This document shows, piece after piece, positions 8,808-18,227 of a stretch of DNA of 64,000 bases. The position numbers and the translations under genes are program-made. The stretch's first letter is position 1, and each line of letters begins with the position of its first letter. The notes beneath the pieces are model-generated. The model made no database searches, was not told the DNA's origin, and was given only the letters and a program-made list of their open reading frames with translations. The stretch is from an uncultured Pseudoteredinibacter sp. (GTDB taxonomy: Bacteria; Pseudomonadota; Gammaproteobacteria; Pseudomonadales; Cellvibrionaceae): contig NZ_CANMYE010000003.1 in NCBI RefSeq assembly GCF_947502065.1, positions 124,001 through 188,000 of the forward strand, in the 5' to 3' direction.

Positions 8808-8977
8808 GAAATTAAATTAAATAGCACTTTATTTAGGCAGATTGTGGAAAATTCACATAAAAACGAGGAGGTATTTATGCTTTATATCTGCCTTAGTAAG
8901 GAAAGGAATTAGTTTTTGCGGGGTTTTTAAAGTAGCTTATGTAGCATTTAGCGGACGGTTTTATGACACATAGCCTT

Positions 8978-9011
8978 AAAAAAAACGGCGCTGTTATTTA
9001 GCGCCGTTTTT
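8978..9011 (-). terminator. Rho-independent terminator overlapping the 3' end of fliA
   Basis: On the minus strand AAAAACGGCGC pairs with GCGCCGTTTTT across a 9-base loop and is followed by a run of eight Ts. The upstream arm encodes the last fliA codons and the fliA TAA stop (8994-8996) lies in the loop. Confidence 0.85.
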
Positions 9012-9746
9012 CTGCCAGTCACCGAGTTTAGATCGCAGCCTTGCTGTAGCTTGGCTGTGTATTTGGCTAACCCTAGATTCACTGACACCAATAATTTGAC
9101 CAATCTCCTTTAGATTGAGCTCTTCGTCATAATATAGCGCCAATATCATTCGCTCTCTTTCTGGTAATTCTGCAATTGCCTTAGCAAGCGATTCTTTCAA
9201 TCCCTCACGCTGCATATTGTCATGTGGTGCAATAAACGCCATGCTGGTTTGCTCGCTACTCATGCGAGTATCTTCACCACCAAAGGCTTCTTCAAAACTG
9301 AATAGACGACTACTGGCATTATCTTTTAGAACGCTGTAATACTCGTCGAGCGTCATGTCTAACTCAGCGGCAATCTCTTGGTCTGAAGCATCACGCCCTT
9401 CACGAGACTCTACCGTATTGATTGCATCAGAAATCCTTCGATTATTACGGTGCACAGATCTTGGCACCCAATCGCCTTTACGCATTTCATCAACAATTGC
9501 ACCACGTATGCGAATTCCTGCGTAAGTTTCAAAACTTGCGCCTCGAGAAGCATCGTATTTTTGAGAAGCTTCTAGCAGCCCAATCATGCCCGCCTGGATC
9601 AGGTCTTCCACTTGCACACAAGCTGGCATCCTAACCATCATATGGTGCGCAATACGCTTAACTAAAGTCGCATAATCCTCTACACGAATATTGACACTCG
9701 GTGTCTGTGTCTGGCCGTACATTGCCAAGCTATCGGATACTGCCAT
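8994..9746 (-). CDS. fliA: RNA polymerase sigma factor FliA (sigma-28)
   Basis: A 250-residue sigma-28 factor for late flagellar genes. Region 2 includes VEDLIQAGMIGLLEASQKYD and FETYAGIRIRGAIVDEMR; region 3 follows; region 4 at the C terminus includes LPERERMILALYYDEELNLKEIG and a helix-turn-helix ending SRVSQIHSQA. Its ATG is 2 bases from the fleN stop, so the genes are translationally close, and flhF-fleN-fliA follow the Pseudomonas order. A strong terminator overlaps the stop codon, separating fliA from cheY. No flgM anti-sigma gene is in the window. Confidence 0.96.
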   Translation of the reverse strand: MAVSDSLAMYGQTQTPSVNIRVEDYATLVKRIAHHMMVRMPACVQVEDLIQAGMIGLLEASQKYDASRGASFETYAGIRIRGAIVDEMRKGDWVPRSVHRNNRRISDAINTVESREGRDASDQEIAAELDMTLDEYYSVLKDNASSRLFSFEEAFGGEDTRMSSEQTSMAFIAPHDNMQREGLKESLAKAIAELPERERMILALYYDEELNLKEIGQIIGVSESRVSQIHSQATARLRSKLGDWQKNGAK

Positions 9747-9748
9747 CT

Positions 9749-10576
9749 CTAAAATCCTGAGTTTGCCACATTGAGCAGCCTTTCAACGAAGAACTCCAAG
9801 TGCCCTCTTGGGTTATTGGGCAGAGGAAGTTCATCCACTTTTTGTGCCAAAGTTCGAATTGCCTGCGCTGCCTTCGATCTAGGCGCATACTCTAAGATAG
9901 GCGTTTGCTTCTGTACCGCTTTACGAACATTTTCATCAAAGGGGATATGCCCAATGTACTGCAGGGAAACATCCAAAAAGCGCTGGCAAACTGCGTTTAA
10001 TTTTGCAAATAGTTTACTGCCTTCCTGGTTGCTGCGGGTCATGTTCGCAACCACTCTAAATCGGAAGGTGCCATATTCGGTATTCATTAATTTGATTAGG
10101 GCATAGGCGTCCGTGATGGACGATGGTTCATCACAGACTACCACTAGAATCTCATTAGCAGCGCGCACAAAGCTTACTACCGAATCTGATATGCCCGCAG
10201 CGGTATCTACCACTAAGACATCGAGATTATCGGCAATATCACTGAAGGCTCTGATTAATGCGGCGTGCTCTTGATCACCCAGTGTGGCCATCTGCTGCAC
10301 GCCAGAGGCGGCAGGTACAATGTCTACACCACTTGGGCCTGGGACCATTATCTCTGGCAGGCGACGTTCACCTGACAGTACATCAGATAAATTATATTGA
10401 GCTTTCAAACCCAATAGTACGTCCACATTCGCCAATCCCAAGTCGGCATCAAGAAGTACTACCCGGCGATGCAGCTCGGCTAAGGCAATGCTTAGGTTAA
10501 CAGAGATATTACTCTTTCCAACCCCACCTTTACCTCCGGTCACTGCAATCACTTGAACCGGTCGACCATAACTCAT
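9749..10576 (-). CDS. fleN: Flagellar number regulator FleN (FlhG), MinD-family ATPase
   Basis: A 275-residue MinD/ParA-type ATPase that limits flagellar number, in Pseudomonas by antagonising FleQ. The deviant Walker A KGGVGKS is at residues 16-22, followed by VVLLDADLGLANVDVLLGL and the Walker B-type VLVVDTAAGIS. The frame is open to 10621, but the ATG at 10576 is preceded by AGGAG at acceptable spacing, whereas the upstream ATG has none. Its place directly after flhF matches the pairing of the two genes that set polar position and number. Confidence 0.95.
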   Translation of the reverse strand: MSYGRPVQVIAVTGGKGGVGKSNISVNLSIALAELHRRVVLLDADLGLANVDVLLGLKAQYNLSDVLSGERRLPEIMVPGPSGVDIVPAASGVQQMATLGDQEHAALIRAFSDIADNLDVLVVDTAAGISDSVVSFVRAANEILVVVCDEPSSITDAYALIKLMNTEYGTFRFRVVANMTRSNQEGSKLFAKLNAVCQRFLDVSLQYIGHIPFDENVRKAVQKQTPILEYAPRSKAAQAIRTLAQKVDELPLPNNPRGHLEFFVERLLNVANSGF

Positions 10577-10700
10577 GGGATAATTCGCTCCTGTATCTAG
10601 CGGGAATATGGAATAACTCATTAAGTATAGATGGCTATTTCCATTTATCCTGCCGTTTGGCCAAAAAAATTAAAGTTTTCCGAAGCCAGTATTTTGTTGA

Positions 10701-12302
10701 TTAAAATTCCGCCGACTGCTTAAGCTGTCGAGAATCCATTTGGGAAAGCTCCAATGCCGTCGAAATCAAATGCTGGCTTCTGGCAACAGCAATGTCCTGG
10801 GGAATGTTCTGCCCATCAGTGCTATAAGCAAGCGGTAAATCATGTTCGATTACTACACTTAATGCTTCACCCAAACCTGTTGTTTCATCTAGCTTACTCA
10901 GTACCGCACCGCTCAATCCACGTCCGGCGTAGGCGTGTGCAGATGCTTTTAACATTTGCCACTGACTATTTGCCGCCATCACCAAATAGCTACGCACTGC
11001 TCTGTGCTGCTGCACCAAAGCAAGCTGCTGGTGCAGCATAGGATCACCATGTCGAAAGCCCGCTGTATCAATCAGCACCAAGGAGCGCTGCTTAAAGCTA
11101 TCGATAACATCCTTAAGGCTTTCATCTTCTTCGACAACTTTAACGGGCACTTTTAAGATTGCCCCTAAAGCGCGCAGCTGATCATGTGCGGCAATGCGAT
11201 AAGTGTCGGTGGTAATTAATGCCACTTGCTCCGGGCCATGCTTCATAACATAGCGCGCCGCCAATTTTCCAACAGTAGTGGTTTTGCCCACCCCCGTTGG
11301 ACCAACAAAGGCAAAAACACCGCCCTGCTCTGTAATGTCTTTAGGTAGCACCGGAATAGACTGTGTTAAATGTGATAGCGCTTCGTTCCAGCTATCTGAA
11401 ATACTTTGCCCAGGGCTCAATCGATTGAGCAGTTGTTTACTCACACCTTGACTCAAACCTAATTTTTCTAAGCGAGCGCGAACCGCATCTTCAACGGGGT
11501 TTTTAACGCCACTTTGGTGAGTCGTTTGGGCTATTTGTTCTTCTAACAAGCTACGCATATCCGACAGCTCGGACATCAATAACTTCATTTTGTCATCAAC
11601 ATCCATCGCTTGAGGTTGGATGGGAGCTGGGTGTGAAGGCGCCCTTAAATCACTCTGCATAGCACGATGATCTACTCTAGCCTGTGAGTGAGGAACATTG
11701 CTGTGCTGTGGATATTGATCAACCTGCAGTTGCGGTTGAGGCATTGCTGGGGCCACATTGCCGCCCTGCCAATGTGCGGCAACATCAGCCGGGACATTAT
11801 TAGCTGGGTTCATCGTTGGCGCGGCGGCCACCGCATTGGATGGTGTAAAAGCTGGCTGAGCTTTAAGCTGCGGGCGCTGGTTTCCTACTGCTCCAACTGT
11901 CGGAGTTTCGGCTCGCTGCCTTGCGGCCAACATTTTATCGCGCGCCGATGCAACCTCTTGGGCCAATTCTTCTTGGGTTTTACCGGAAGCTTGGCCTCGC
12001 ATAGGTGGCTGTTCATTCATCATGCTTGCGCCAGTCATTTCCTGCGCCAGCTGCTGTGCATTCATTTGTTGCTGCCAAGCTTGATCACTGGCCATAGGCA
12101 GATCGTAATTAGCGGCCGGAGAATCCTGTAGATGTTTGGTCGGAGTCGCCGCTGGCTTTTGTGGTAACTCCAGCGAAGCCATTACCTCCACGCCCTTTTC
12201 ATTACGGTGATTGGAAAGAATTACAGCATCTGGCCCCAATTCATGGCGCACTAGCTCCAAAGCACGTCTCATATCAGCCGCGACAAAACGCTTTACTTGC
12301 AT
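10701..12302 (-). CDS. flhF: Flagellar placement GTPase FlhF
   Basis: A 533-residue SRP-type GTPase that directs the flagellum to the cell pole. The N terminus MQVKRFVAADMRRALE is the conserved FlhF opening. Residues about 50-235 are a Gln/Ala/Pro-rich disordered B region, longer than usual. The NG domain has the P-loop GPTGVGKTT (about 334-342), DTYRIAAHDQLR and DTAGFRHGD. FlhF works with FleN from the next gene. ATG at 12302 is preceded by AGGAGAG. The 124 bases between flhF and fleN hold no other gene. Confidence 0.95.
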   Translation of the reverse strand: MQVKRFVAADMRRALELVRHELGPDAVILSNHRNEKGVEVMASLELPQKPAATPTKHLQDSPAANYDLPMASDQAWQQQMNAQQLAQEMTGASMMNEQPPMRGQASGKTQEELAQEVASARDKMLAARQRAETPTVGAVGNQRPQLKAQPAFTPSNAVAAAPTMNPANNVPADVAAHWQGGNVAPAMPQPQLQVDQYPQHSNVPHSQARVDHRAMQSDLRAPSHPAPIQPQAMDVDDKMKLLMSELSDMRSLLEEQIAQTTHQSGVKNPVEDAVRARLEKLGLSQGVSKQLLNRLSPGQSISDSWNEALSHLTQSIPVLPKDITEQGGVFAFVGPTGVGKTTTVGKLAARYVMKHGPEQVALITTDTYRIAAHDQLRALGAILKVPVKVVEEDESLKDVIDSFKQRSLVLIDTAGFRHGDPMLHQQLALVQQHRAVRSYLVMAANSQWQMLKASAHAYAGRGLSGAVLSKLDETTGLGEALSVVIEHDLPLAYSTDGQNIPQDIAVARSQHLISTALELSQMDSRQLKQSAEF

Positions 12303-12358
12303 TGTACTCTCCTACTCACCCAGCTAAATGAAGCAACGGGTTGTTCGTGGGTATCGAT

Positions 12359-14563
12359 TTAAGCGGCATCAACACTGACCGCCATTTCAATCGTAATCTG
12401 TTTGTTATCTGGTATTTCGGTATACGCCAAAACACGCATTTCTGGCACAGAGAAGCGGTTAAATTTCACCATCAATTCTCTTAGCGGAGCAGCGACCAGA
12501 AGAATAATGGGTTTACCCGCCAACTCTTGCTGCTGTGCTGCATTAATCAGAGCTTGCTGTAGACGCTCTGCCAAACCTGGCTCGATGAATGCACCATCAT
12601 CATTGCCAGATTTTTGTGCCTGCTGTACAGAACCAAGCAAAAGCTGTTCCAACTGTGGATCCAAGGTCATAACGGGCAGCTCTGGCTCAGAGCCCACAAG
12701 GCCTTGGACGATTTGGCGCGCTAAAGAAATTCTTGCCGCTGCTTTCAGAGCGACGGGATCTTGACTCTTGTCGGAATTAGCGGTGATCGCCTCGGCAATG
12801 CTGCGCATATCACGAATAGAAACACCTTCTTGCAGCAGCCCCTGTAATACCTTTAAGAGGACGTTCAAACTGATCGTATTGGGCACAAGTTCTTCAGCGA
12901 GCTTAGGTGACTTCTCACCCAAGATATCCAGTAACTTCTGTACATCCTCGTGCCCCAATAGCTCGTAGGCATGTTTTTGTAGAATCTGGTTAAGGTGGGT
13001 CGCAATAACAGTTGCCGCATCGACAACGGTATAACCCATGGTCTGCGCGTGATCTTTCTTAGATTCCTCAATCCATACCGCATCAAGGCCAAACGCTGGA
13101 TCTTGGGTCTGAATACCTTCGAGCTTGCCAAAAACCTGACCCGGATCGATAGCCAAGAATGAATCGGGGTATACCTCAGCCTCGCCCAAGGTGACACCCA
13201 TGAGTGAGATTTTATAAGCGGTTGGATTAAGATCTAGGTTATCTCTTATGTGAACCGATGGAATCAAAAATCCAACATCTTGCGATAGCTTCTTACGCAC
13301 ACCTTTAATGCGACCAAGCAGCTCACCATTTTGATTAGTATCCACCAGCGGAATAATTCGGTACCCAACTTCCAGGCCAACTACATCGACTGGCACAACA
13401 TCATCCCAGCTAATCTCTTCATTGATGTCAGGCGGTTCAACTGCACCCGCCACAGGAACCAACTCTCCGGCCCCTCCATGTCCAGCTGCCGGTGCTGCGG
13501 CGCGCGCAACAGGCTCAGGACCTTCCTCTGCAGCGGTATTACGCTTATGAATAAAAAACGCTATGGTGCCGGTTAAAAATGCCAAGCTTAAAAAGGAAAA
13601 ATGCGGCATCCCCGGAATTGAACCCATTAAAAACAGCACTCCAGCGGCCACACCTAAAGCTTTCGGGGAGTCAAACATCTGCCCCATAACTTGGCTGCGC
13701 ATATCTTCAGAGCTGTTTACGCGCGTTACCATAATTGCAGCTGAGGTGGACAAAAGCAGCGAAGGTATCTGGGCAACTAAACCATCGCCGATGGTCAGCA
13801 ACACATATTTCTCGCCAGCCTCAGCAAAACTAAGTTCATGCTGTGCCATACCGACGATAAGGCCACCGACAACATTGAGAACAAGAATTAAAATGCCGGC
13901 AACGGCATCACCGCGAACAAACTTACTGGCACCATCCATTGCTCCGTAAAAGTCGGCTTCACCTGCGACTTCTTCACGTCGAATTCTCGCTTGATCTTGA
14001 TCGATTAGACCGGCATTCAAATCGGCATCAATGGCCATTTGCTTACCGGGCATTGCATCCAAAGTAAAACGTGCACTCACTTCGGAGATACGGCCAGCAC
14101 CCTTGGTGACCACCACAAAATTAATAATCATCAAAATGATAAAGATGATCAAACCAACCGCGTAGTTACCACCAATAACCACTTCACCAAATGCCTGAAT
14201 TACCTTACCGGCCGCGTCACCGCCATTATGCCCTTCCAATAAGACCACGCGAGTAGACGCCACATTAAGCGCTAAGCGCATCAAGGTTGCGACCAACAAA
14301 ATAGTAGGGAAAACCGCAAAATCTAAGGGGCGTAAGGTATAAATACCCACCAGCAAAACCACAATCGATAAGGCGATATTAAAAGAGAAAAATAGATCCA
14401 AAAGAAAGGCCGGTAGCGGCAGGATCATCATGCCCAACAACATCAACAATAGCAGCGGTACACCAAGATTACCTTGACTTAAGCTGCGCGCCTGGTGGAT
14501 GGCGGTATCGCGATCAAACTGCTGTGGTAAGGCTCTGATATCAGCAAAACTGGGTAACTGCAT
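12359..14563 (-). CDS. flhA: Flagellar export gate protein FlhA
   Basis: A protein of about 734 residues, the large gate subunit of the flagellar type III export apparatus. The N-terminal half has eight predicted membrane helices, starting LGVPLLLLMLLGMMILPL, with the conserved cytoplasmic FHIPEP segment around DAMPGKQMAIDADLNAGLI. The C-terminal cytoplasmic half (about 370-734) forms the substrate- and chaperone-docking ring. Start is uncertain: an in-frame GTG at 14581 would add six residues; neither has a clear ribosome-binding site, so the ATG is used. A terminator and a sigma-54-like motif upstream suggest flhA begins a new unit. Confidence 0.95.
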   Translation of the reverse strand: MQLPSFADIRALPQQFDRDTAIHQARSLSQGNLGVPLLLLMLLGMMILPLPAFLLDLFFSFNIALSIVVLLVGIYTLRPLDFAVFPTILLVATLMRLALNVASTRVVLLEGHNGGDAAGKVIQAFGEVVIGGNYAVGLIIFIILMIINFVVVTKGAGRISEVSARFTLDAMPGKQMAIDADLNAGLIDQDQARIRREEVAGEADFYGAMDGASKFVRGDAVAGILILVLNVVGGLIVGMAQHELSFAEAGEKYVLLTIGDGLVAQIPSLLLSTSAAIMVTRVNSSEDMRSQVMGQMFDSPKALGVAAGVLFLMGSIPGMPHFSFLSLAFLTGTIAFFIHKRNTAAEEGPEPVARAAAPAAGHGGAGELVPVAGAVEPPDINEEISWDDVVPVDVVGLEVGYRIIPLVDTNQNGELLGRIKGVRKKLSQDVGFLIPSVHIRDNLDLNPTAYKISLMGVTLGEAEVYPDSFLAIDPGQVFGKLEGIQTQDPAFGLDAVWIEESKKDHAQTMGYTVVDAATVIATHLNQILQKHAYELLGHEDVQKLLDILGEKSPKLAEELVPNTISLNVLLKVLQGLLQEGVSIRDMRSIAEAITANSDKSQDPVALKAAARISLARQIVQGLVGSEPELPVMTLDPQLEQLLLGSVQQAQKSGNDDGAFIEPGLAERLQQALINAAQQQELAGKPIILLVAAPLRELMVKFNRFSVPEMRVLAYTEIPDNKQITIEMAVSVDAA

Positions 14564-14602
14564 AATTCGGCTTTTTGACACTCAATGGATTGAGAATTGA
14601 GT

Positions 14603-14622
14603 ATCGCAAGAAGTGTACCGAA
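14603..14622 (-). promoter_or_regulatory. Candidate sigma-54 promoter for flhA
   Basis: The minus strand has CGGTACA-N4-TTGCG, the GG-N10-GC core of -24/-12 promoters with about 8 of 12 consensus bases. It lies between the SMP-30 terminator and flhA. flhA is a FleQ/sigma-54 target in Pseudomonas, which supports the call, but the match is weaker than for fliL or fleS. Confidence 0.45.
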
Positions 14623-14659
14623 ATTGCCGCACAGCGGAATATTTTTGCCGACTAATGAA

Positions 14660-14692
14660 AAAGCCCGCTAAATAGTGACTTTAGCGGGCTTT
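14660..14692 (-). terminator. Rho-independent terminator after the SMP-30-like gene
   Basis: A perfect 13-bp stem AAAGCCCGCTAAA/TTTAGCGGGCTTT with a 7-base loop. On the minus strand it ends in TTTTTCATT. It separates the SMP-30-like gene from flhA. Confidence 0.88.
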
Positions 14693-14735
14693 GGGGAAGG
14701 CTCTTTAGCAAATAGCAAAGTATCTGACTGATCGA

Positions 14736-15842
14736 TTATTGCTTGGCGCCTTTATGCGCCAATAAGTTGTCATGCTTTTTAACTCTGGCGGCAACATCTG
14801 CCATTAAACTGCTGATGTACAAATAATCATCAGTTTCTAAAACACCTGTGGTAACTGGGTATTTCCCACTAGGATCTTGCAGTGAAACTTGCACTTCACC
14901 TAGCGCATCTATCGCCACCACATGGCCATAAAACTTTGCCGCTGGGCGAACAAATGCTGGCAAGCGTTGCACTAGCTTACGCAGCCAGGGTTTATCGGCT
15001 AAGAAATCCACAATCGGTAAACGCGGTGAGACCAGACCAAACCAAAAACGACCATCTTGCCCGGTTACAATATTGTCCGGAAAGCCAGGCAAGTTATCGA
15101 TAAGGACTTCCATCTGCCCTTCTTTTTCACCAGCAATCCAGTATTTATGTATTCGGTATTCACTGGTTTCATTGATTAGTATAAATTGCCCAGCCGGATC
15201 CATAGCAATGCCATTGGCAAAGCTTAAGCCATCCACAAGTAGCTTAGTGCTTTTATCCGCAGGGTTATAAACCAATACTCTGCCCGAACGCGAATGCTCC
15301 ATCACGTCGAGCAAGCTAGCCTCATAAGTACCGCCGTTTACTTCAACACCAAAACGAACAGAAGCATCGGAGAAGTAAATTTTGCCGTCTGGCGCGATAT
15401 CGACGTCATCGGCGTATAAGATTGGGCTGTCACCAATGTGATCACTTAATACGGTAATAGATTTATCCCTTGCGATACTTAGCAAACCGCGGTAGGCATC
15501 AGCAACAAGCAAATTGCCAGCCGCATCAAAATCCATCCCTAATGGGCGCCCTTTAGTATCCACCCAGCGCTCAAAACGATCTGAGCCACTTTCTTTTTTG
15601 AGAACCCAGCCACTGTGAACAGAAGCGTAAATTGCACCTTCTGAATCGGCATCCATATCTTCTGGGCCGTGCTCCCTAGCAATATCAAGATGCTCGAGAT
15701 CGGCAAGTTTGTGGTTTTGAGCAAACACCCCTTGATAACCTAGATCTTTAGGCGCATTCCAAGCTATAGGTTCGACAGGAACTGGCCAAAAACAAAAATA
15801 GAGTATTAATAAGGTGACAATAATTGAGCTGATGCGAAACAT
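14736..15842 (-). CDS. SMP-30/strictosidine-synthase-like beta-propeller protein
   Basis: A 368-residue protein with one N-terminal membrane segment (about residues 4-20) and a six-bladed propeller-type SMP-30/gluconolactonase/strictosidine-synthase-like domain. Landmarks are GPEDMDADSEGAIYAS, GRPLGMDFDAAGNLLVADAYRGL, YADDVDIAPDGKIYFSDAS and FANGIAMDPAGQFILINET. It resembles the APMAP-like branch, whose bacterial members are possible lactonases or esterases; the substrate cannot be inferred. It is not a known flagellar gene, yet sits in line between flhB (164-base gap) and flhA, followed by its own terminator. It may be a co-located housekeeping gene. Confidence 0.85.
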   Translation of the reverse strand: MFRISSIIVTLLILYFCFWPVPVEPIAWNAPKDLGYQGVFAQNHKLADLEHLDIAREHGPEDMDADSEGAIYASVHSGWVLKKESGSDRFERWVDTKGRPLGMDFDAAGNLLVADAYRGLLSIARDKSITVLSDHIGDSPILYADDVDIAPDGKIYFSDASVRFGVEVNGGTYEASLLDVMEHSRSGRVLVYNPADKSTKLLVDGLSFANGIAMDPAGQFILINETSEYRIHKYWIAGEKEGQMEVLIDNLPGFPDNIVTGQDGRFWFGLVSPRLPIVDFLADKPWLRKLVQRLPAFVRPAAKFYGHVVAIDALGEVQVSLQDPSGKYPVTTGVLETDDYLYISSLMADVAARVKKHDNLLAHKGAKQ

Positions 15843-16006
15843 AAGGTGCCTTTTGTTTATTTTTAATAGGGCCAGTGTTAGGGTCTTGTCGATTTACGAG
15901 CAAACAGATCAAAGCTGCTTGGCAGCGCAAAAACAAATATCGCAGCAAAGATTCTACCCTATCCGAGCTTGCCCCCACAGCTCGAAAGGCCATTCGGATC
16001 GCAATT

Positions 16007-17140
16007 TTATTTGTCGTAACGCATATCTGGCGGAATCGGCACATCTTTTGGAAACATTGGCTTTTCGCCTTGGCCTCGCCTAAAGTTCCTCAAGCCAAAG
16101 ACATACGCTAATACCTGCGCTACCGCCATGTATAGGCCCGCAGGGATTTCATCGTCAATCTCAGTGGTATAGAAAATAGCCCTTGCCAATTGGGGTGATT
16201 CGATGATTTCTACACCATTCGCTTTGGCAATTTCCCGAATTTTAAAGGCAATGTTATCGCCACCCTTAGCAAGCAAAATAGGCGTGGACATATTGTTCGG
16301 GTCGTATTTCAACGCACAGGCAAAATGCGTTGGGTTAGTAATAACCACGTCCGCTTCTGGCACATTCGACATCATTCTATTCTGAGCCATTTCGCGCTGT
16401 AGCTGACGAATCCTACCTTTAACCTCTGGCTTACCTTCAGAGTCTTTCATCTCGTCTTTAATTTCTTGCATCGACATCTTCAGCTTACGGGAGTTATCCC
16501 ATATCTGAAACGGAACATCGATTATGGCAATTAGGATAGTAGAAGCCGCAAGGATAATTGCCGCGATACCTGACAGCACCATGGAATTTTCGAGGGCTAC
16601 ATTTACATCTTGGTAAGCCAGGCGCAAAATATCTTCTTGTTGCGCCAGTAATATAACGATTAACAGAACGAGAATAACGGCCACTTTGCCGACACTCTTG
16701 AGTAACTCCATCAGGCCTTTAACGCCAAACATACGCTTAAGACCGGAGAAGGGGTTCATTCGGCTGCCCTTCGGTGCAAGGGACTTGGCACTGAACAGCC
16801 AACCGCCTAAAGAAATCGGGCCAATAATACTGGCAAGTGCCAATACCGAAAAAATAGGCACCAGAATATACAAGCCGTCATAGATGGATTCACCCAATTG
16901 AGTAAACATCAAGTTGGTATCGAAAACCACGTCACGATCCAAGCTTAAGTTGAAGCGCATAATGGCTTCCATGCGCTCAGTAATATAGCCGCCGAGCATG
17001 AACAAACATATCGTGCCACCCAATAACAGCACTGAGGTCGTGAGTTCCCGTGATCGCGGAACTTGGCCCTCCTCCTTAGCCTTTTCTAAGCGTTTGGGCG
17101 TGGGTTCTTCTGTTTTTTCCTGACTGGAATCTTCAGCCAT
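16007..17140 (-). CDS. flhB: Flagellar export switch protein FlhB
   Basis: A 377-residue export-gate protein that switches specificity from rod/hook to filament substrates. The N terminus (KTEEPTPKRLEKAKEEGQVP) is the family signature, followed by four membrane helices in about residues 32-212. The autocleavage motif NPTH is at residues 269-272, after which the cytoplasmic domain (FACALKYD...) is released. FliK, encoded upstream, triggers the switch. fliP-Q-R-flhB are tightly packed and surely co-transcribed. Confidence 0.96.
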   Translation of the reverse strand: MAEDSSQEKTEEPTPKRLEKAKEEGQVPRSRELTTSVLLLGGTICLFMLGGYITERMEAIMRFNLSLDRDVVFDTNLMFTQLGESIYDGLYILVPIFSVLALASIIGPISLGGWLFSAKSLAPKGSRMNPFSGLKRMFGVKGLMELLKSVGKVAVILVLLIVILLAQQEDILRLAYQDVNVALENSMVLSGIAAIILAASTILIAIIDVPFQIWDNSRKLKMSMQEIKDEMKDSEGKPEVKGRIRQLQREMAQNRMMSNVPEADVVITNPTHFACALKYDPNNMSTPILLAKGGDNIAFKIREIAKANGVEIIESPQLARAIFYTTEIDDEIPAGLYMAVAQVLAYVFGLRNFRRGQGEKPMFPKDVPIPPDMRYDK

Positions 17141-17164
17141 GCTATCGCTGCCTCCAGAAAAGAA

Positions 17165-17944
17165 TTAAGGGTTCTGAACGAGGTTTTGTAAAAACTGTAA
17201 AGCCTCGTACATAAAAGTATTGAAATTTGGCAAAAAACTAACGAGAGATAGCCACATTAAAAACAAGCCAAACACCAAGGTTAAAGGAAATCCAACCGCA
17301 AAAATATTCATTTGGGGCGCCGCCCGCCCCATCACACCAAATGCTAAATTCACCACCAACAAGGCGGTTAACAAGGGCAAAGCGATGACTAAAGATGAAC
17401 TGAACATCCAGCTGCCCAACCCGACAATCATCAATATAGCCTGCTGATCTAATCCAACCGTTCCAATCGGGATTGAATAAAAACTGGCTGTTAATGCCTC
17501 AATAACCAATAAATGTGCATCAACAGCAAAGAACAACAAAGTAACAGTAATAGAATAGAACTGAGAAATTAAAGGTATACTAACGCCGGTCGAAGGATCA
17601 TTCATAGCTGCAAAACCGAGGCCCAACTTACCCGCAATCACCTGCCCCCCCAAAACAAAGATTTGCATAAATACCTGCAGGGAAAACCCCATCGCCAAAC
17701 CGATGACGAGCTGCTGCATGCTGATCACCATCATCTGCAAAGACATAAGCTTAACTTCAGGCATCGGGGGTAAAAGCGGCGTGACTAAAACAGCCAGCGC
17801 AAATGCCAAAGCCAATCTAACTCTGGCAGGAACAACTCTCGCTCCGATCAATGGCATAGCTAACAACACACCACTAATACGAGTCAGCGGCCAGATGTAC
17901 TGACCAACAAACTGAAGGATTTGCTGTTCGCTGATAGGCTCCAC
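17165..17944 (-). CDS. fliR: Flagellar export gate protein FliR
   Basis: A 259-residue inner-membrane protein of the FliPQR export core. Hydrophobic helices span most of its length, starting at about residues 12-30 (WPLTRISGVLLAMPLIGARV), with the family's PARVRLALAFALAV segment. It lies between fliQ (3-base gap) and flhB (24-base gap). Confidence 0.95.
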   Translation of the reverse strand: MEPISEQQILQFVGQYIWPLTRISGVLLAMPLIGARVVPARVRLALAFALAVLVTPLLPPMPEVKLMSLQMMVISMQQLVIGLAMGFSLQVFMQIFVLGGQVIAGKLGLGFAAMNDPSTGVSIPLISQFYSITVTLLFFAVDAHLLVIEALTASFYSIPIGTVGLDQQAILMIVGLGSWMFSSSLVIALPLLTALLVVNLAFGVMGRAAPQMNIFAVGFPLTLVFGLFLMWLSLVSFLPNFNTFMYEALQFLQNLVQNP

Positions 17945-17947
17945 AGC

Positions 17948-18217
17948 TTAGCCAATCATCAAAGGAATATTAGTAAATAGGCGATCAAAAAGATCGGTAA
18001 ACTTGGTGATCAACCAGCTGCCGCCCACCATAATTGTCGCTAAGGTGATCAGTAATCGAGGCAAAAAACTCAAGGTTTGCTCGTTAATCTGAGTGGCCGC
18101 CTGAAACATACTGACCAAAAGGCCAACCGCCAAACTTGGGCCCACGATGACAGAGACAATTAATACAATGAGGTAGAGCGCATCGCCGAGTATATCCATT
18201 ACGAGCTCTGGGGTCAT
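17948..18217 (-). CDS. fliQ: Flagellar export gate protein FliQ
   Basis: An 89-residue, two-helix membrane protein: MTPELVMDILGDALYLIVLI forms the first hydrophobic hairpin and LPRLLITLATIMVGGSWLI the second, with QAATQINEQTLSFLPR between. Length and sequence are typical of FliQ. It lies 10 bases after fliP. Confidence 0.95.
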   Translation of the reverse strand: MTPELVMDILGDALYLIVLIVSVIVGPSLAVGLLVSMFQAATQINEQTLSFLPRLLITLATIMVGGSWLITKFTDLFDRLFTNIPLMIG

Positions 18218-18227
18218 GGTAAGCTCC

